This document shows, in pieces, positions 1-6,071 of a stretch of DNA of 8,518 bases. Position 1 is the stretch's first letter; each line of letters opens with the position of its first letter. Location of the stretch: positions 1-8,518 of the forward strand of contig JALUJS010000437.1 of assembly GCA_027056825.1 (NCBI GenBank), in the 5' to 3' direction. The notes under the pieces were generated by a model that ran no database searches, had not been told where the DNA came from, and worked only from the letters and a program-made list of their open reading frames with translations. The position numbers and the translations under genes are program-made. This stretch comes from Candidatus Krumholzibacteriia bacterium (GTDB lineage: Bacteria > Krumholzibacteriota > Krumholzibacteriia > LZORAL124-64-63).

Positions 1-1312
1 GCATGGTGCCGCCGAGGTTGGTGACCCCCTTCTGCTTCTCCATCAGGTGGATCACCGGGTGCGGCGAGGCGGGGTCGAACTCCGCGCTGCCGGCCTTCTC
101 CAGGCCCACCACGTCGCGCCCGATCTCGATCATGGCGCACTGCAGGCCCAGGCAGATGCCCAGGAAGGGGATGTCGTTTTCGCGGGCGAAGCGGATGGCG
201 TTGATCTTGCCGGGGATGCCGCGCTCCCCGAAGCCGCCGGGCACAAGGATGCCGTGGATGTCGTCGAAGATCTCGGCCAGCTGGTGATCCCCGATATCGT
301 CGCCCTCCAGGCTCTCCGCGTCGATCCACACCTGCTCCACGCCCACCCGGTTGGGAATGCCCGCGTGGATGAAGGCCTCGATGATGCTCTTGTAGGCGTC
401 CTTCAACTCGATGTACTTGCCCACCACGGCGATGCGCACCTTGGCCGGGGGATCGAGGATCATGTCCACCATGCGGCGCCAGGGCTCGAGGTCCGGCTCG
501 GTGGTCTCCAGCTGCAGGTGTTCGCACAGCAGGCGATCGAAGTTCTGCTCGTGCAGGTTCAGGGGCACCTGGTAGATGCTGTCCACGTCCCGGCCGTCGA
601 AGACGTGGTCCACCGGCAGGTTGCAGAACAGCCCGATCTTGCGCCGCGCCTCGTCCTCCAGGGGGATGGTCGTGCGGCACCACAGGAAGTCCGGCTGGAT
701 GCCGATGCTGCGCAGCTCGCGCACCGAGTGCTGGGTGGGCTTGGTCTTGATCTCGCCCGCCGCGGCGATGTATGGCACCAGGGTCAGGTGCACCGACACC
801 GAATCCTGCGCCGGCCGTTCCAGGCGGAACTGGCGGATGGCCTCCAGGAAGGGCAGGCTCTCGATGTCGCCCACGGTGCCGCCGATCTCGGTGATCACCA
901 CGTCGACCCCGGGATCCTCCTTGGCCGGCAGGAGGATGCGACGCTTGATCTCGTCGGTCACGTGCGGGATGACCTGCACCGTCCGGCCCAGGTACTCCCC
1001 CTTGCGTTCCTTGGCCAGGATGGTCTCGTAGACGCGCCCGCTGGTCAGGTTGTTGATCTGGGAGAGTTCGATGTCCGTGAAGCGCTCGTAGTGGCCGAGG
1101 TCGAGGTCGCACTCGGCTCCGTCGTCCAGCACGAAGACCTCGCCGTGCTGGAAAGGGCTCATGGTGCCGGGGTCCACGTTGAGGTAGGGGTCGAACTTCT
1201 GCAGGACGACCTTCAGGCCGCGGGCCTTGAGGAGGTTGCCCAGGGACGCGCTGGCGATTCCCTTGCCCAGGGCGGAAACCACCCCGCCGGTGACGAACAC
1301 GAACTTGGCCAT
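1..1312 (-). CDS. pyrG: CTP synthase, 3' end cut by the window edge
   Basis: CTP synthase aminates UTP to CTP using ATP and glutamine in the cytoplasm. The window holds residues 1-437 of a protein usually about 540 long. The N-terminal synthetase domain is clear: KFVFVTGGVVSALGKG at residues 3-18 is the P-loop region, followed by DPYLNVDPGTMSP (41-53), HGEVFVLDDGAE (56-67), DLGHYERF (71-78) and TEIGGTVGDIES (141-152). The glutamine amidotransferase domain begins near residue 290, with its oxyanion glycines in LVPGGFGERG (356-365) and the nucleophile Cys387 in FLGICLGLQ. The catalytic His and Glu lie beyond the left edge. I chose the ATG at 1312 because a GGAAGGA Shine-Dalgarno sits about 5 bases upstream; an in-frame ATG at 1318 overlaps that site. 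It follows kdsB by 63 bases on the same strand, so the two are probably cotranscribed. No defects were seen in the visible part. Confidence 0.97.
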   Translation of the reverse strand, partial: MAKFVFVTGGVVSALGKGIASASLGNLLKARGLKVVLQKFDPYLNVDPGTMSPFQHGEVFVLDDGAECDLDLGHYERFTDIELSQINNLTSGRVYETILAKERKGEYLGRTVQVIPHVTDEIKRRILLPAKEDPGVDVVITEIGGTVGDIESLPFLEAIRQFRLERPAQDSVSVHLTLVPYIAAAGEIKTKPTQHSVRELRSIGIQPDFLWCRTTIPLEDEARRKIGLFCNLPVDHVFDGRDVDSIYQVPLNLHEQNFDRLLCEHLQLETTEPDLEPWRRMVDMILDPPAKVRIAVVGKYIELKDAYKSIIEAFIHAGIPNRVGVEQVWIDAESLEGDDIGDHQLAEIFDDIHGILVPGGFGERGIPGKINAIRFARENDIPFLGICLGLQCAMIEIGRDVVGLEKAGSAEFDPASPHPVIHLMEKQKGVTNLGGTM

Positions 1313-1325
1313 GACCATCCTTCCC

Positions 1326-1342
1326 GGCCGCCGGCGGCGGCC
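1326..1342 (-). other. GC-only hairpin next to the pyrG ribosome binding site
   Basis: A perfect 7-bp inverted repeat, GGCCGCC and GGCGGCC, is separated by 3 bases in the kdsB-pyrG gap. It ends right at the pyrG Shine-Dalgarno. No T-run follows on the minus strand, so it is not an intrinsic terminator. It could pause transcription or affect pyrG translation; in a GC-rich genome it may also be chance. Confidence 0.35.
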
Positions 1343-1375
1343 ACGTTGCAACCGTTTGTCCGGCGCCGTCGCCGG

Positions 1376-2134
1376 TCAGTCCCCCGCTTCCAGGATGCGG
1401 CGCACCCGCGCAAGGTCCTGCGGCGTGTCCACGCCCACCGGGGCGGCGTCGATCTCCACCACCGAGATGGTCATTCCCGCCTCCAGGGCCCGCAGTTGTT
1501 CCAGTCCCTCGCGGGCCTCCAGGACGCCCTGTTCCATGGCCAGGAAGCGTTCCAGGGCGGCGCGGCGAAAGCCGTAGATGCCCACGTGGCGCAGGGCCGC
1601 GGTGTGCCCGTCCGGCTCCCTGCCCGGAAAGTTACCCGGTATGGGCGCGCGCGAAAAGTACAAAGCACGGCCGCCGGCTCCGCACACGACCTTGACGGCG
1701 TTGGGATCGCGCCAGGTGTCCGCGCCGGAAAAGCGGTGGCCGCAGGTGGCGATGTCCGTTTCCGGATGGCCGCGCAGGTGATCCAGCAACGCGGTGACGG
1801 CTCCCGGTTCGAGCAGGGGCTCGTCCCCCTGCAGGTTCACCACGATATCGGCGGGGTCGGCGGCGGCGACCTCGCCCACGCGCTCGGTCCCGGTCCCGTG
1901 CCGGCCGGTCATGACCGCCTCGAAACCGGCGGCGGTCACCGCGGCGCAGATCCGCTCGTCGTCCGTGGCGGTGACCAGCCTGTCGACGCCGGGAATCCGC
2001 GCCGCGTTCTCCATCACCCGCACCACCAGGGGCCGGCCGCCCAAATCCGCCAGGGCCTTGCCGGGAAAGCGGCTGGAACCGTAGCGGGCCGGGACCACCA
2101 CCAGCACCCTCTGTTTGCCGTTGCGCGTCGTCAT
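1376..2134 (-). CDS. kdsB: 3-deoxy-manno-octulosonate cytidylyltransferase (CMP-KDO synthetase)
   Basis: KdsB activates KDO with CTP to give CMP-KDO for assembly of the lipopolysaccharide inner core, in the cytoplasm. The product is 252 residues, normal for the family (about 245-255). Recognisable blocks are the nucleotide-binding PARYGSSRFPGKAL (15-28), TATDDERI (55-62), NLQGDEPL (100-107), YFSRAPIP (159-166), HVGIYGFRR (183-191), LEQLRALE (211-218) and the C-terminal VDTPQDLARV (235-244). An AAAGGAG Shine-Dalgarno lies 11 bases before the ATG. It sits between the rpmA terminator and pyrG, so it needs its own promoter or read-through; I could not identify a convincing promoter in the 27 bases between terminator and gene. 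Its partner pyrG supplies the CTP it uses. The gene shows that the organism makes KDO-type lipopolysaccharide. Confidence 0.97.
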   Translation of the reverse strand: MTTRNGKQRVLVVVPARYGSSRFPGKALADLGGRPLVVRVMENAARIPGVDRLVTATDDERICAAVTAAGFEAVMTGRHGTGTERVGEVAAADPADIVVNLQGDEPLLEPGAVTALLDHLRGHPETDIATCGHRFSGADTWRDPNAVKVVCGAGGRALYFSRAPIPGNFPGREPDGHTAALRHVGIYGFRRAALERFLAMEQGVLEAREGLEQLRALEAGMTISVVEIDAAPVGVDTPQDLARVRRILEAGD

Positions 2135-2163
2135 GCCGTCCGGGGCTCCTTTCCCGCAAGAGA

Positions 2164-2191
2164 AAAGCCCGCCCCGGGGAGGGCGGGCTTT
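2164..2191 (-). terminator. Intrinsic terminator of rplU-rpmA
   Basis: AAAGCCCGCC (2164-2173) pairs perfectly with GGCGGGCTTT (2182-2191); an extra C-G pair closes a 6-base loop. In the minus direction the stem is followed by TTTTCTCTT. It lies 22 bases past the rpmA stop and ends the ribosomal-protein transcript before kdsB. The A-rich flank on the other side could also let it act rightward. Confidence 0.85.
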
Positions 2192-2212
2192 CCGGGGTCC
2201 ATGGACCGCAAC

Positions 2213-2467
2213 CTAGAAGGGCTGGACATTCACCCGCTTCTTGCTGCCCCGGAAATCCTCGTAGACGACCGTGCCGTCCACCAGGGCGAACAGGGTGTCG
2301 TCGCCACCCTTGCCGACGTTCTCGCCGGGATGGATCCTGGTGCCGCGCTGGCGCACCAGGATGGTGCCGGCCCGCACGGCCTGCCCGCCGAATCGCTTGA
2401 CGCCCAGGTGCTGGGCATTGGAGTCGCGGCCGTTGCGAGTGCTGCCGCCTGCCTTCTTATGAGCCAT
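2213..2467 (-). CDS. rpmA: 50S ribosomal protein L27
   Basis: L27 is a small basic protein of the large ribosomal subunit whose N-terminal tail reaches toward the peptidyl transferase centre. The product is 84 residues, the usual length. It begins MAHKKAGGSTRNGRDS and continues with LGVKRFGGQAV, then RQRGTRIHPGENVGKG and ends in KKRVNVQPF, all classic L27 sequence. It starts directly at MAHKK, so it lacks the cleaved N-terminal extension found in Firmicutes. An AAGGAG Shine-Dalgarno lies 8 bases before the ATG at 2467. A longer in-frame open frame runs upstream into rplU, but its extra residues do not resemble L27. It follows rplU by 43 bases, the usual order, and is closed by a strong terminator, so obgE, often the next gene, is not in this operon. 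Confidence 0.98.
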   Translation of the reverse strand: MAHKKAGGSTRNGRDSNAQHLGVKRFGGQAVRAGTILVRQRGTRIHPGENVGKGGDDTLFALVDGTVVYEDFRGSKKRVNVQPF

Positions 2468-2510
2468 GATCCTGCTCCTTGCGTGTCCTTGACGCCCCGC
2501 GGGGCCTTCA

Positions 2511-2825
2511 TCAGACGTTGATGCCGGTGACCTTGATGGTGGTGAAGGGCTGGCGATGCCCCACCTTGCGGCGGTAGTTCTTGCGCCGCTTCTTCTTGAA
2601 GACGGTGATCTTGCGGCTGCGGCCGTGGCCGACCACTTCGGCCGCCACGCTGGCGCCGGACACCGTCGGGGTGCCGACCTGGATGTTGTCACCGTCGGCA
2701 ACGAGGATGACCTCGTCGAAATTCAGGGTGGCGCCCACCTCTTCACCGTCGAACAGGGGCACCTGCAGCACGGCGTCGGGACTGACCCGGTACTGCTGAT
2801 TCTTGATCTTGACCACCGCGTACAT
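2511..2825 (-). CDS. rplU: 50S ribosomal protein L21
   Basis: L21 binds 23S rRNA in the large ribosomal subunit. The product is 104 residues (about 103 in E. coli). It starts MYAVVKIKNQQYRVSPD and carries the characteristic basic stretch KITVFKKKRRKNYRRKVGHRQ (about 73-93), ending TTIKVTGINV. I chose the ATG at 2825 because it gives the canonical N-terminus and has GGAG 8 bases upstream; the frame stays open for 67 more codons upstream, but that part is low-complexity leader with no homology I recognise. It is the first gene of rplU-rpmA, with a TTGACG promoter about 105-130 bases upstream and a hairpin plus T-run in the leader that may control expression. Confidence 0.98.
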   Translation of the reverse strand: MYAVVKIKNQQYRVSPDAVLQVPLFDGEEVGATLNFDEVILVADGDNIQVGTPTVSGASVAAEVVGHGRSRKITVFKKKRRKNYRRKVGHRQPFTTIKVTGINV

Positions 2826-2878
2826 GGGCGTATCTCCGCTGGATGAGTGTTCCGGGCCGAAAGCGCCGCCAGGCGCAC

Positions 2879-2909
2879 AAAAACCCGCCGGAGAGGCAGG
2901 GCCTCCCGG
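2879..2909 (-). promoter_or_regulatory. Hairpin plus U-run in the rplU leader, possible attenuator
   Basis: On the minus strand CCGGGAGGC and GCCTCTCCGG form nine pairs with one bulged base around a 3-base loop (2888-2909). Four bases later comes TTTTT (2883-2879). It lies between the predicted rplU promoter and the rplU start, so in sense orientation it resembles an attenuator. The 3' arm (CCGG, 2888-2891) can instead pair, as CCGGCG, with CGCCTGG at 2875-2869, which would break the terminator-like stem. Leader control by ribosomal proteins is known in general; this particular structure is inferred. Confidence 0.4.
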
Positions 2910-2929
2910 ATTCTTCCGTAAGGGGGAAT

Positions 2930-2957
2930 ATTTAATACCTTGAAGGCCCCCCGTCAA
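2930..2957 (-). promoter_or_regulatory. rplU: Predicted promoter of rplU-rpmA
   Basis: On the minus strand TTGACG (2957-2952, 5 of 6 matches to the -35 consensus) is followed after 16 bases by TTAAAT (2935-2930, 4 of 6). An overlapping TATTAA at 15 bases is an alternative -10. The local AT-rich patch stands out from the GC-rich surroundings. Start would fall near 2923, giving a leader of roughly 100 bases. Confidence 0.6.
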
Positions 2958-3019
2958 GGGTTCAGGGCCTGGAAATCTCAGTGGGCCTGGCCCCGGCCGT
3001 CCGGCCTGCGGCGCCGGGA

Positions 3020-3047
3020 TTGACAATTCCCGGAAGTTCCTTACCCT
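3020..3047 (+). promoter_or_regulatory. trxB: Predicted promoter of trxB
   Basis: A perfect TTGACA (3020-3025) is followed after 16 bases by TACCCT (3042-3047, 3 of 6 matches to TATAAT). Transcription would start near 3054, about 56 bases before the trxB ATG. The weak -10 may mean an activator or another sigma factor. The -35 boxes of this promoter and of the divergent rplU promoter are about 62 bases apart. Confidence 0.5.
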
Positions 3048-3109
3048 ACCCCAATGTTGCCATTGGCACCGACGGCCACGTCGTCCCCCAACCCAGAATT
3101 GGAGCTTCC

Positions 3110-4051
3110 ATGTCCGACACCACCGAACCCAAGGTCATCATCATCGGCAGCGGCCCGGCCGGATACACCGCCGGCCTGTACCTTGGCCGCGCCAACATCC
3201 CCAACCTGATGTTCGAGGGCCAGCAGCCCGGGGGCCAGCTGACCATCACCACCGAGGTGGAGAACTATCCCGGCTTTCCCGAGGGCATCGACGGCCCGGA
3301 ACTGATGATGAAGTTCCGCGCCCAGGCCGAGCGCTTCGGCACCCTGATCCGGTCCGAGACCGTGACCTCGGTGGACCTGGGGGCCTCCCCTTTCAAGATC
3401 GTCACCGACAAGGGCGAATACACCGCTCCGGCGGTGATCATCGCCACCGGCAGCACCGCCCGCTGGCTGGGCCTGCCGGACGAGGAGAAATTCATGGGCA
3501 AGGGTCTGAGCGCCTGCGCCACCTGCGACGGCTTCTTCTTCCGCGACCAGGAGATCGCGGTGGTCGGCGGCGGCGACACCGCCCTGGAAGAGGCCCTGTA
3601 CCTGACCAACTTCGCCAGCAAGGTCACCCTGATCCACCGCCGCGACGAGTTGCGCGGGTCGAAGATCATGCAGCAACGGGCCTTCGACAACCCCAAGATC
3701 GAGATCGCCTGGAACAGCGTCATCAACCGCTACCTGCCCGACGAGCAGGGCAACCTGAAGGGGCTTGAGTTGAAGGACACCCAGGACGGCTCGCTGCGGG
3801 AACTGCCCGTCACCGGGTGCTTCATCGCCATCGGCCATACCCCCAACACGCAGTTCCTGGACGGCCAGCTGAAGACCGATGAGAACGGCTACCTCATCAC
3901 CAAACCGGACAGCGCGGCCACCGACATCCCGGGCGTCTTCGCCGCCGGTGACGTGCAGGATCACGTCTACCGCCAGGCCATCACCTCGGCGGGAACCGGG
4001 TGCATGGCGGCCATCGAAGCCGAACGCTGGCTTGGCGAACAGGGGCTCTGA
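3110..4051 (+). CDS. trxB: Thioredoxin-disulfide reductase
   Basis: TrxB passes electrons from NADPH through FAD and a redox-active disulfide to thioredoxin in the cytoplasm. The product is 313 residues, typical of the low-molecular-weight bacterial type. It has the FAD-binding IIGSGPAGYTAGLYLGRA (11-28), GGQLTITTEVENYPGFP (41-57), ATGSTARWLG (112-121), the active-site disulfide CATC at 136-139 in SACATCDGFFF, the NADPH-binding VVGGGDTALEEA (151-162), HRRDELRGS (176-184), IGHTPNT (241-247) and the C-terminal FAD motif VFAAGDVQD (276-284). The ATG at 3110 has GGAG 5 bases upstream and gives the normal N-terminus; an in-frame ATG at 2981 would add 43 residues that overlap the promoter. It appears to be a single-gene unit, with no thioredoxin gene beside it. 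Confidence 0.97.
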   Translation: MSDTTEPKVIIIGSGPAGYTAGLYLGRANIPNLMFEGQQPGGQLTITTEVENYPGFPEGIDGPELMMKFRAQAERFGTLIRSETVTSVDLGASPFKIVTDKGEYTAPAVIIATGSTARWLGLPDEEKFMGKGLSACATCDGFFFRDQEIAVVGGGDTALEEALYLTNFASKVTLIHRRDELRGSKIMQQRAFDNPKIEIAWNSVINRYLPDEQGNLKGLELKDTQDGSLRELPVTGCFIAIGHTPNTQFLDGQLKTDENGYLITKPDSAATDIPGVFAAGDVQDHVYRQAITSAGTGCMAAIEAERWLGEQGL

Positions 4052-4073
4052 GCCCCCCCTATGGCAACAGGGT

Positions 4074-4111
4074 CCTCGGCAGGAATGGCCCCCACGCCGT
4101 GCCTGCCGAGG
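4074..4111. terminator. Inverted repeat between the converging trxB and barrel genes
   Basis: CCTCGGCAGG (4074-4083) is a perfect 10-bp inverted repeat of CCTGCCGAGG (4102-4111), around an 18-base loop that can itself pair through GGC and GCC. It lies 22 bases past the trxB stop. The tail on the plus strand is only GTTCTTCCC, and the other side also lacks a T-run, so it would be a weak intrinsic terminator or a 3'-end stabilising hairpin serving both genes. Confidence 0.45.
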
Positions 4112-4192
4112 GTTCTTCCCTGGAATTTCCCAGCCCGGCACTGGTATGTCAGCCCACGTATTTTTACATGCTATCCGATTCCACCGTACGGG

Positions 4193-4864
4193 TTAGAGAG
4201 CGAACTGGAGCCCCACCATGGCCAGCACCTCGGTCCGCGGCTGGTCCACGGCCTCATCGGCGCTGCCATAGTCGTAGTCTTCACGGGGATTGATATCCAC
4301 GCCGTCCGGCGTATATGTGGTGTCGTGGCCGGTCAAATCCGCCCGGCGAAAGTGGTCGAGTCCCAACTGCAGAAGCAATTCGGCGGCTGGACCGACATCG
4401 AGGGATGCCTCCAGTCCACCCCCTAAGCCCCACGGGCTCGTACGGACCTCGAAGTCCTCGTTGCCCCCGACATAGACATACTCAGCCGTGTAGCGCGCGT
4501 AGCGGGGACCCAGAAAAACGTTGATTCTTTTGCCAGGACCTTCGGTCAGCCTGTAAAGAAAATCAAACCGGAACTGATAGCAGTGGGCTTCGTCGGTCGG
4601 CGTACCGTTGGTGTTGTTGTTGATGAAGACCCGGCGGGCAGCCAGGGGATCTCCGGCATCGGCCTTGTTGTAGCCGATGGCGACACGGGCCGACAGCGGC
4701 ATACCGCGGGTGAAATCCCGCACCGAGGTATGGATCTGGAATCCGGGACCCTCTGCGGAGCCGAGATTGACACCTGCCAGCCAACCGACTGGGCCGGCTG
4801 CCGCCCTGACCGGAAACAAAATCGCGAACGACAGCAACCATGGCATCCAGGCACCGTGCTTCAT
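4193..4864 (-). CDS. Exported protein, probable 8-strand outer-membrane beta-barrel
   Basis: I do not recognise this protein as a named family. From the ATG at 4864 it has 223 residues. It opens with a signal peptide: Lys2, a hydrophobic stretch at about 5-19, and a likely cleavage after AAA at 21-23. The rest alternates amphipathic segments ending in aromatic residues with polar loops: about 28-36, 41-52, 57-67, 95-107, 113-132, 139-155, 161-177 and 211-223. That pattern and length suit a small 8-strand barrel (OmpA/OmpW-like in size, not in sequence). The last loop is acidic. The C-terminus reads LQFAL, ending in Leu rather than the usual Phe or Trp. The start at 4864 is preferred over 4870 because GGAGG lies 8 bases upstream of it and only 2 bases from the other. 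It converges on trxB and has no clear operon partner; folE lies 257 bases upstream. Function unknown. Confidence 0.65.
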   Translation of the reverse strand: MKHGAWMPWLLSFAILFPVRAAAGPVGWLAGVNLGSAEGPGFQIHTSVRDFTRGMPLSARVAIGYNKADAGDPLAARRVFINNNTNGTPTDEAHCYQFRFDFLYRLTEGPGKRINVFLGPRYARYTAEYVYVGGNEDFEVRTSPWGLGGGLEASLDVGPAAELLLQLGLDHFRRADLTGHDTTYTPDGVDINPREDYDYGSADEAVDQPRTEVLAMVGLQFAL

Positions 4865-5072
4865 GCGCATACCCTCCCTTGCCCAGGTAAGCCAGCATTA
4901 TTTAATGGCCACGCCAATCTTGCGCAGTGCTGGGATAATCCGGGCGGTTTGTGCCGGCGGAAATACCGACCGTCTGGGCATGCAAAAAGATGACCATTTC
5001 ACGGAGACATTGATCCTGGTGCCGGAGAAGGTGCTTCGACGGACCAGGGTTGCGGGCCGTGCCCATGGTCCT

Positions 5073-5090
5073 GCCCCGCGGGCGCGGGGC
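5073..5090 (-). other. GC-rich hairpin downstream of folE
   Basis: GCCCCGCG and CGCGGGGC form a perfect 8-bp inverted repeat with only two bases between, 31 bases past the folE stop. No T-run follows on the minus strand, so it is at most a weak or Rho-assisted terminator. The rest of 4865-5121 holds no gene I can support: short open frames there lack ribosome binding sites and recognisable sequence. Confidence 0.35.
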
Positions 5091-5121
5091 GACGTGCGAA
5101 CAGCACGGATCCGAACCCCTG

Positions 5122-5673
5122 TCAGGGCTTTTCGCGAATCAGGGTCAGGTACTCGGCCCGGGTCTTGGCGTCGTTGCGGAAGCAGCCCAGCATCTCGCTG
5201 GTCACCGCGAAGCTGTTCTGTTTCTGGATGCCGCGCATCATCATGCACAGGTGGCTGGCGTGCAGGGTGACCGCCACCCCCAGGGGTTCCAGGTTCTCCA
5301 TGAGGCAGGCGGCGATCTGCGCGGTCATGCGTTCCTGCACCTGGAGACGCCGGGCGAACGCCTCCACCACGCGGGCGATCTTGCTCAGGCCCACGATGCG
5401 TCCGTCGGGAATGTAGGCGACATGCGCCTTGCCGAAGAACGGCAACATGTGGTGCTCGCAGACGCTGTAGAAATCGATGTCGTTGACCACGATCATATCG
5501 CGGCTCTCGGCCGCGAACAGGGCACCGCGCACCATGGCACCCGGGTCCATGGCGTAACCGGCGGTCAGTTCACGCCAGGCTCTGGTCACACGGGCGGGGG
5601 TATCCCGCAGTCCCTCCCGCTCCGGGTCCTCGCCGATCTTCTCCAGCATGCCGCGCACCAGGTTTTCCATCAT
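5122..5673 (-). CDS. folE: GTP cyclohydrolase I
   Basis: FolE converts GTP to 7,8-dihydroneopterin triphosphate, the first step of folate synthesis and also the entry to queuosine and related pterin pathways; it is a cytoplasmic zinc enzyme that forms a toroidal multimer. The product is 183 residues, normal for the short bacterial form. Visible landmarks are GEDPEREGLRDTPARV (14-29), the active-site and zinc region FYSVCEHHMLPF (68-79) with Cys72, His74 and His75, GKAHVAYIPDGRIVGLSK (81-98), QVQERMT (111-117) and the second zinc Cys143 in ASHLCMMMRG. All expected zinc ligands (Cys72, His75, Cys143) are present. Two adjacent ATGs (5673, 5670) are possible; GGAG lies 3 and 6 bases upstream respectively, so the second may be the one used. 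It stands alone here, without other folate genes. Confidence 0.97.
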   Translation of the reverse strand: MMENLVRGMLEKIGEDPEREGLRDTPARVTRAWRELTAGYAMDPGAMVRGALFAAESRDMIVVNDIDFYSVCEHHMLPFFGKAHVAYIPDGRIVGLSKIARVVEAFARRLQVQERMTAQIAACLMENLEPLGVAVTLHASHLCMMMRGIQKQNSFAVTSEMLGCFRNDAKTRAEYLTLIREKP

Positions 5674-5826
5674 CCGCTCCCATGTTGGTTCCGGACCCGC
5701 AGGCCCCGTCCTGGTTCCTCAATGTATACTCGCAGTCGGCGTCAAACCAGCGGGAAACGGTACTGGCACGAACTCTGCTTCTTACCGGAAACGAGAGCTA
5801 TGGGCCGGGCAAATTGCACATGACTC

Positions 5827-5897
5827 CAAGGGCCGTGCCTCCGCCATACCACTTCGTACCCCCCGGAATGGTGTGGCGCGCCGGCCCTTGATTTTTA
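5827..5897 (+). terminator. Long hairpin with T-run, terminator-like, rightward
   Basis: CAAGGGCCG (5827-5835) pairs perfectly with CGGCCCTTG (5882-5890). Inside it CGCCATACCA (5842-5851) pairs with TGGTGTGGCG (5869-5878), ten pairs with one G-U. TTC at 5853-5855 and GGAA near 5865-5868 can extend it. ATTTTTA follows immediately on the plus strand only. The shape is that of a rightward intrinsic terminator, yet no rightward gene lies upstream of it. It may end an unannotated small RNA that starts near 5737 (a TATACT box is at 5725-5730, without a good -35), or it may shield the nfn promoter from antisense read-through. Confidence 0.45.
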
Positions 5898-5914
5898 GTT
5901 TCGATTTCTATAAT
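5888..5914 (+). promoter_or_regulatory. Predicted promoter of nfnA-nfnB
   Basis: A perfect TATAAT (5909-5914) lies in a strongly AT-rich block. TTGATT (5888-5893, 4 of 6 matches) sits 15 bases upstream, slightly closer than ideal. Transcription would start near 5921, giving a leader of about 150 bases before the GTG start. The -35 overlaps the 3' end of the long hairpin. Confidence 0.6.
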
Positions 5915-5959
5915 TTAATTGATTGCATAGCATTAAGCCATTTCTGTTCTTGCATTCAC

Positions 5960-5971
5960 ATTTTCGAAAAT
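5960..5971. promoter_or_regulatory. 12-bp perfect palindrome in the nfn leader
   Basis: ATTTTCGAAAAT is its own reverse complement. It lies about 40 bases past the predicted nfn transcription start and 100 bases before the nfnA start, a position where a repressor could block transcription. I do not recognise it as the site of a named regulator. Confidence 0.3.
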
Positions 5972-6071
5972 TATCTTTTCCTGCGGAGACGGAACCCCTT
6001 GTCCATTCATGGGCTTTCACGTCCGGCAAGGGTCCTTCAGGTCACAGAACTCCCAGCCCAAGGAGCCAGCC

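Larger units (their letters stand above)
5674..6071. other. 398-base intergenic region between folE and nfnA
   Basis: This divergent gap holds no protein gene I can support. From left to right it contains the folE leader with a TATACA box on the minus strand (5728-5723) but no good -35, a GC-rich stretch, a long imperfect hairpin followed by ATTTTTA (5827-5897), an AT-rich block of about 100 bases with the nfnA promoter, a 12-bp palindrome, and finally the nfnA ribosome binding site. The 69-codon rightward frame at 5682-5891 has no ribosome binding site and ends inside the hairpin. Confidence 0.7.

Noticed and set aside
47..2521. 824-codon open frame on the plus strand across pyrG, kdsB and rpmA
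   Set aside because: It lies opposite three well-recognised genes. GC-rich third positions remove stop codons from the antisense frame, and its translation is His, Ala, Val and Asp-rich with no recognisable domain.
3041..4141. 366-codon open frame on the minus strand opposite trxB
   Set aside because: Low-complexity antisense translation opposite a clear thioredoxin reductase.
4677..5270. Rightward open frame through the barrel gene and folE, including a possible start at 4980
   Set aside because: No ribosome binding site, and it overlaps two genes on the other strand. The piece after 4980 looks protein-like for about 20 residues, then turns into Arg-rich antisense sequence.
5717..5745. TTGACG (5745-5740, minus) paired with TATACA (5728-5723) as the folE promoter
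   Set aside because: The spacer is only 11 bases, too short for a standard promoter, and at 17 bases there is no -10 box. The folE promoter stays unassigned.
5682..5891. 69-codon rightward frame in the folE-nfnA gap
   Set aside because: No ribosome binding site, no recognisable sequence, and its stop lies in the arm of a hairpin.
5674..5900. Known structured RNA such as 4.5S RNA, 6S RNA, a tRNA or a cobalamin riboswitch
   Set aside because: I looked for their conserved boxes and shapes; short stretches such as GGGAAACGG are suggestive but the full consensus is missing.
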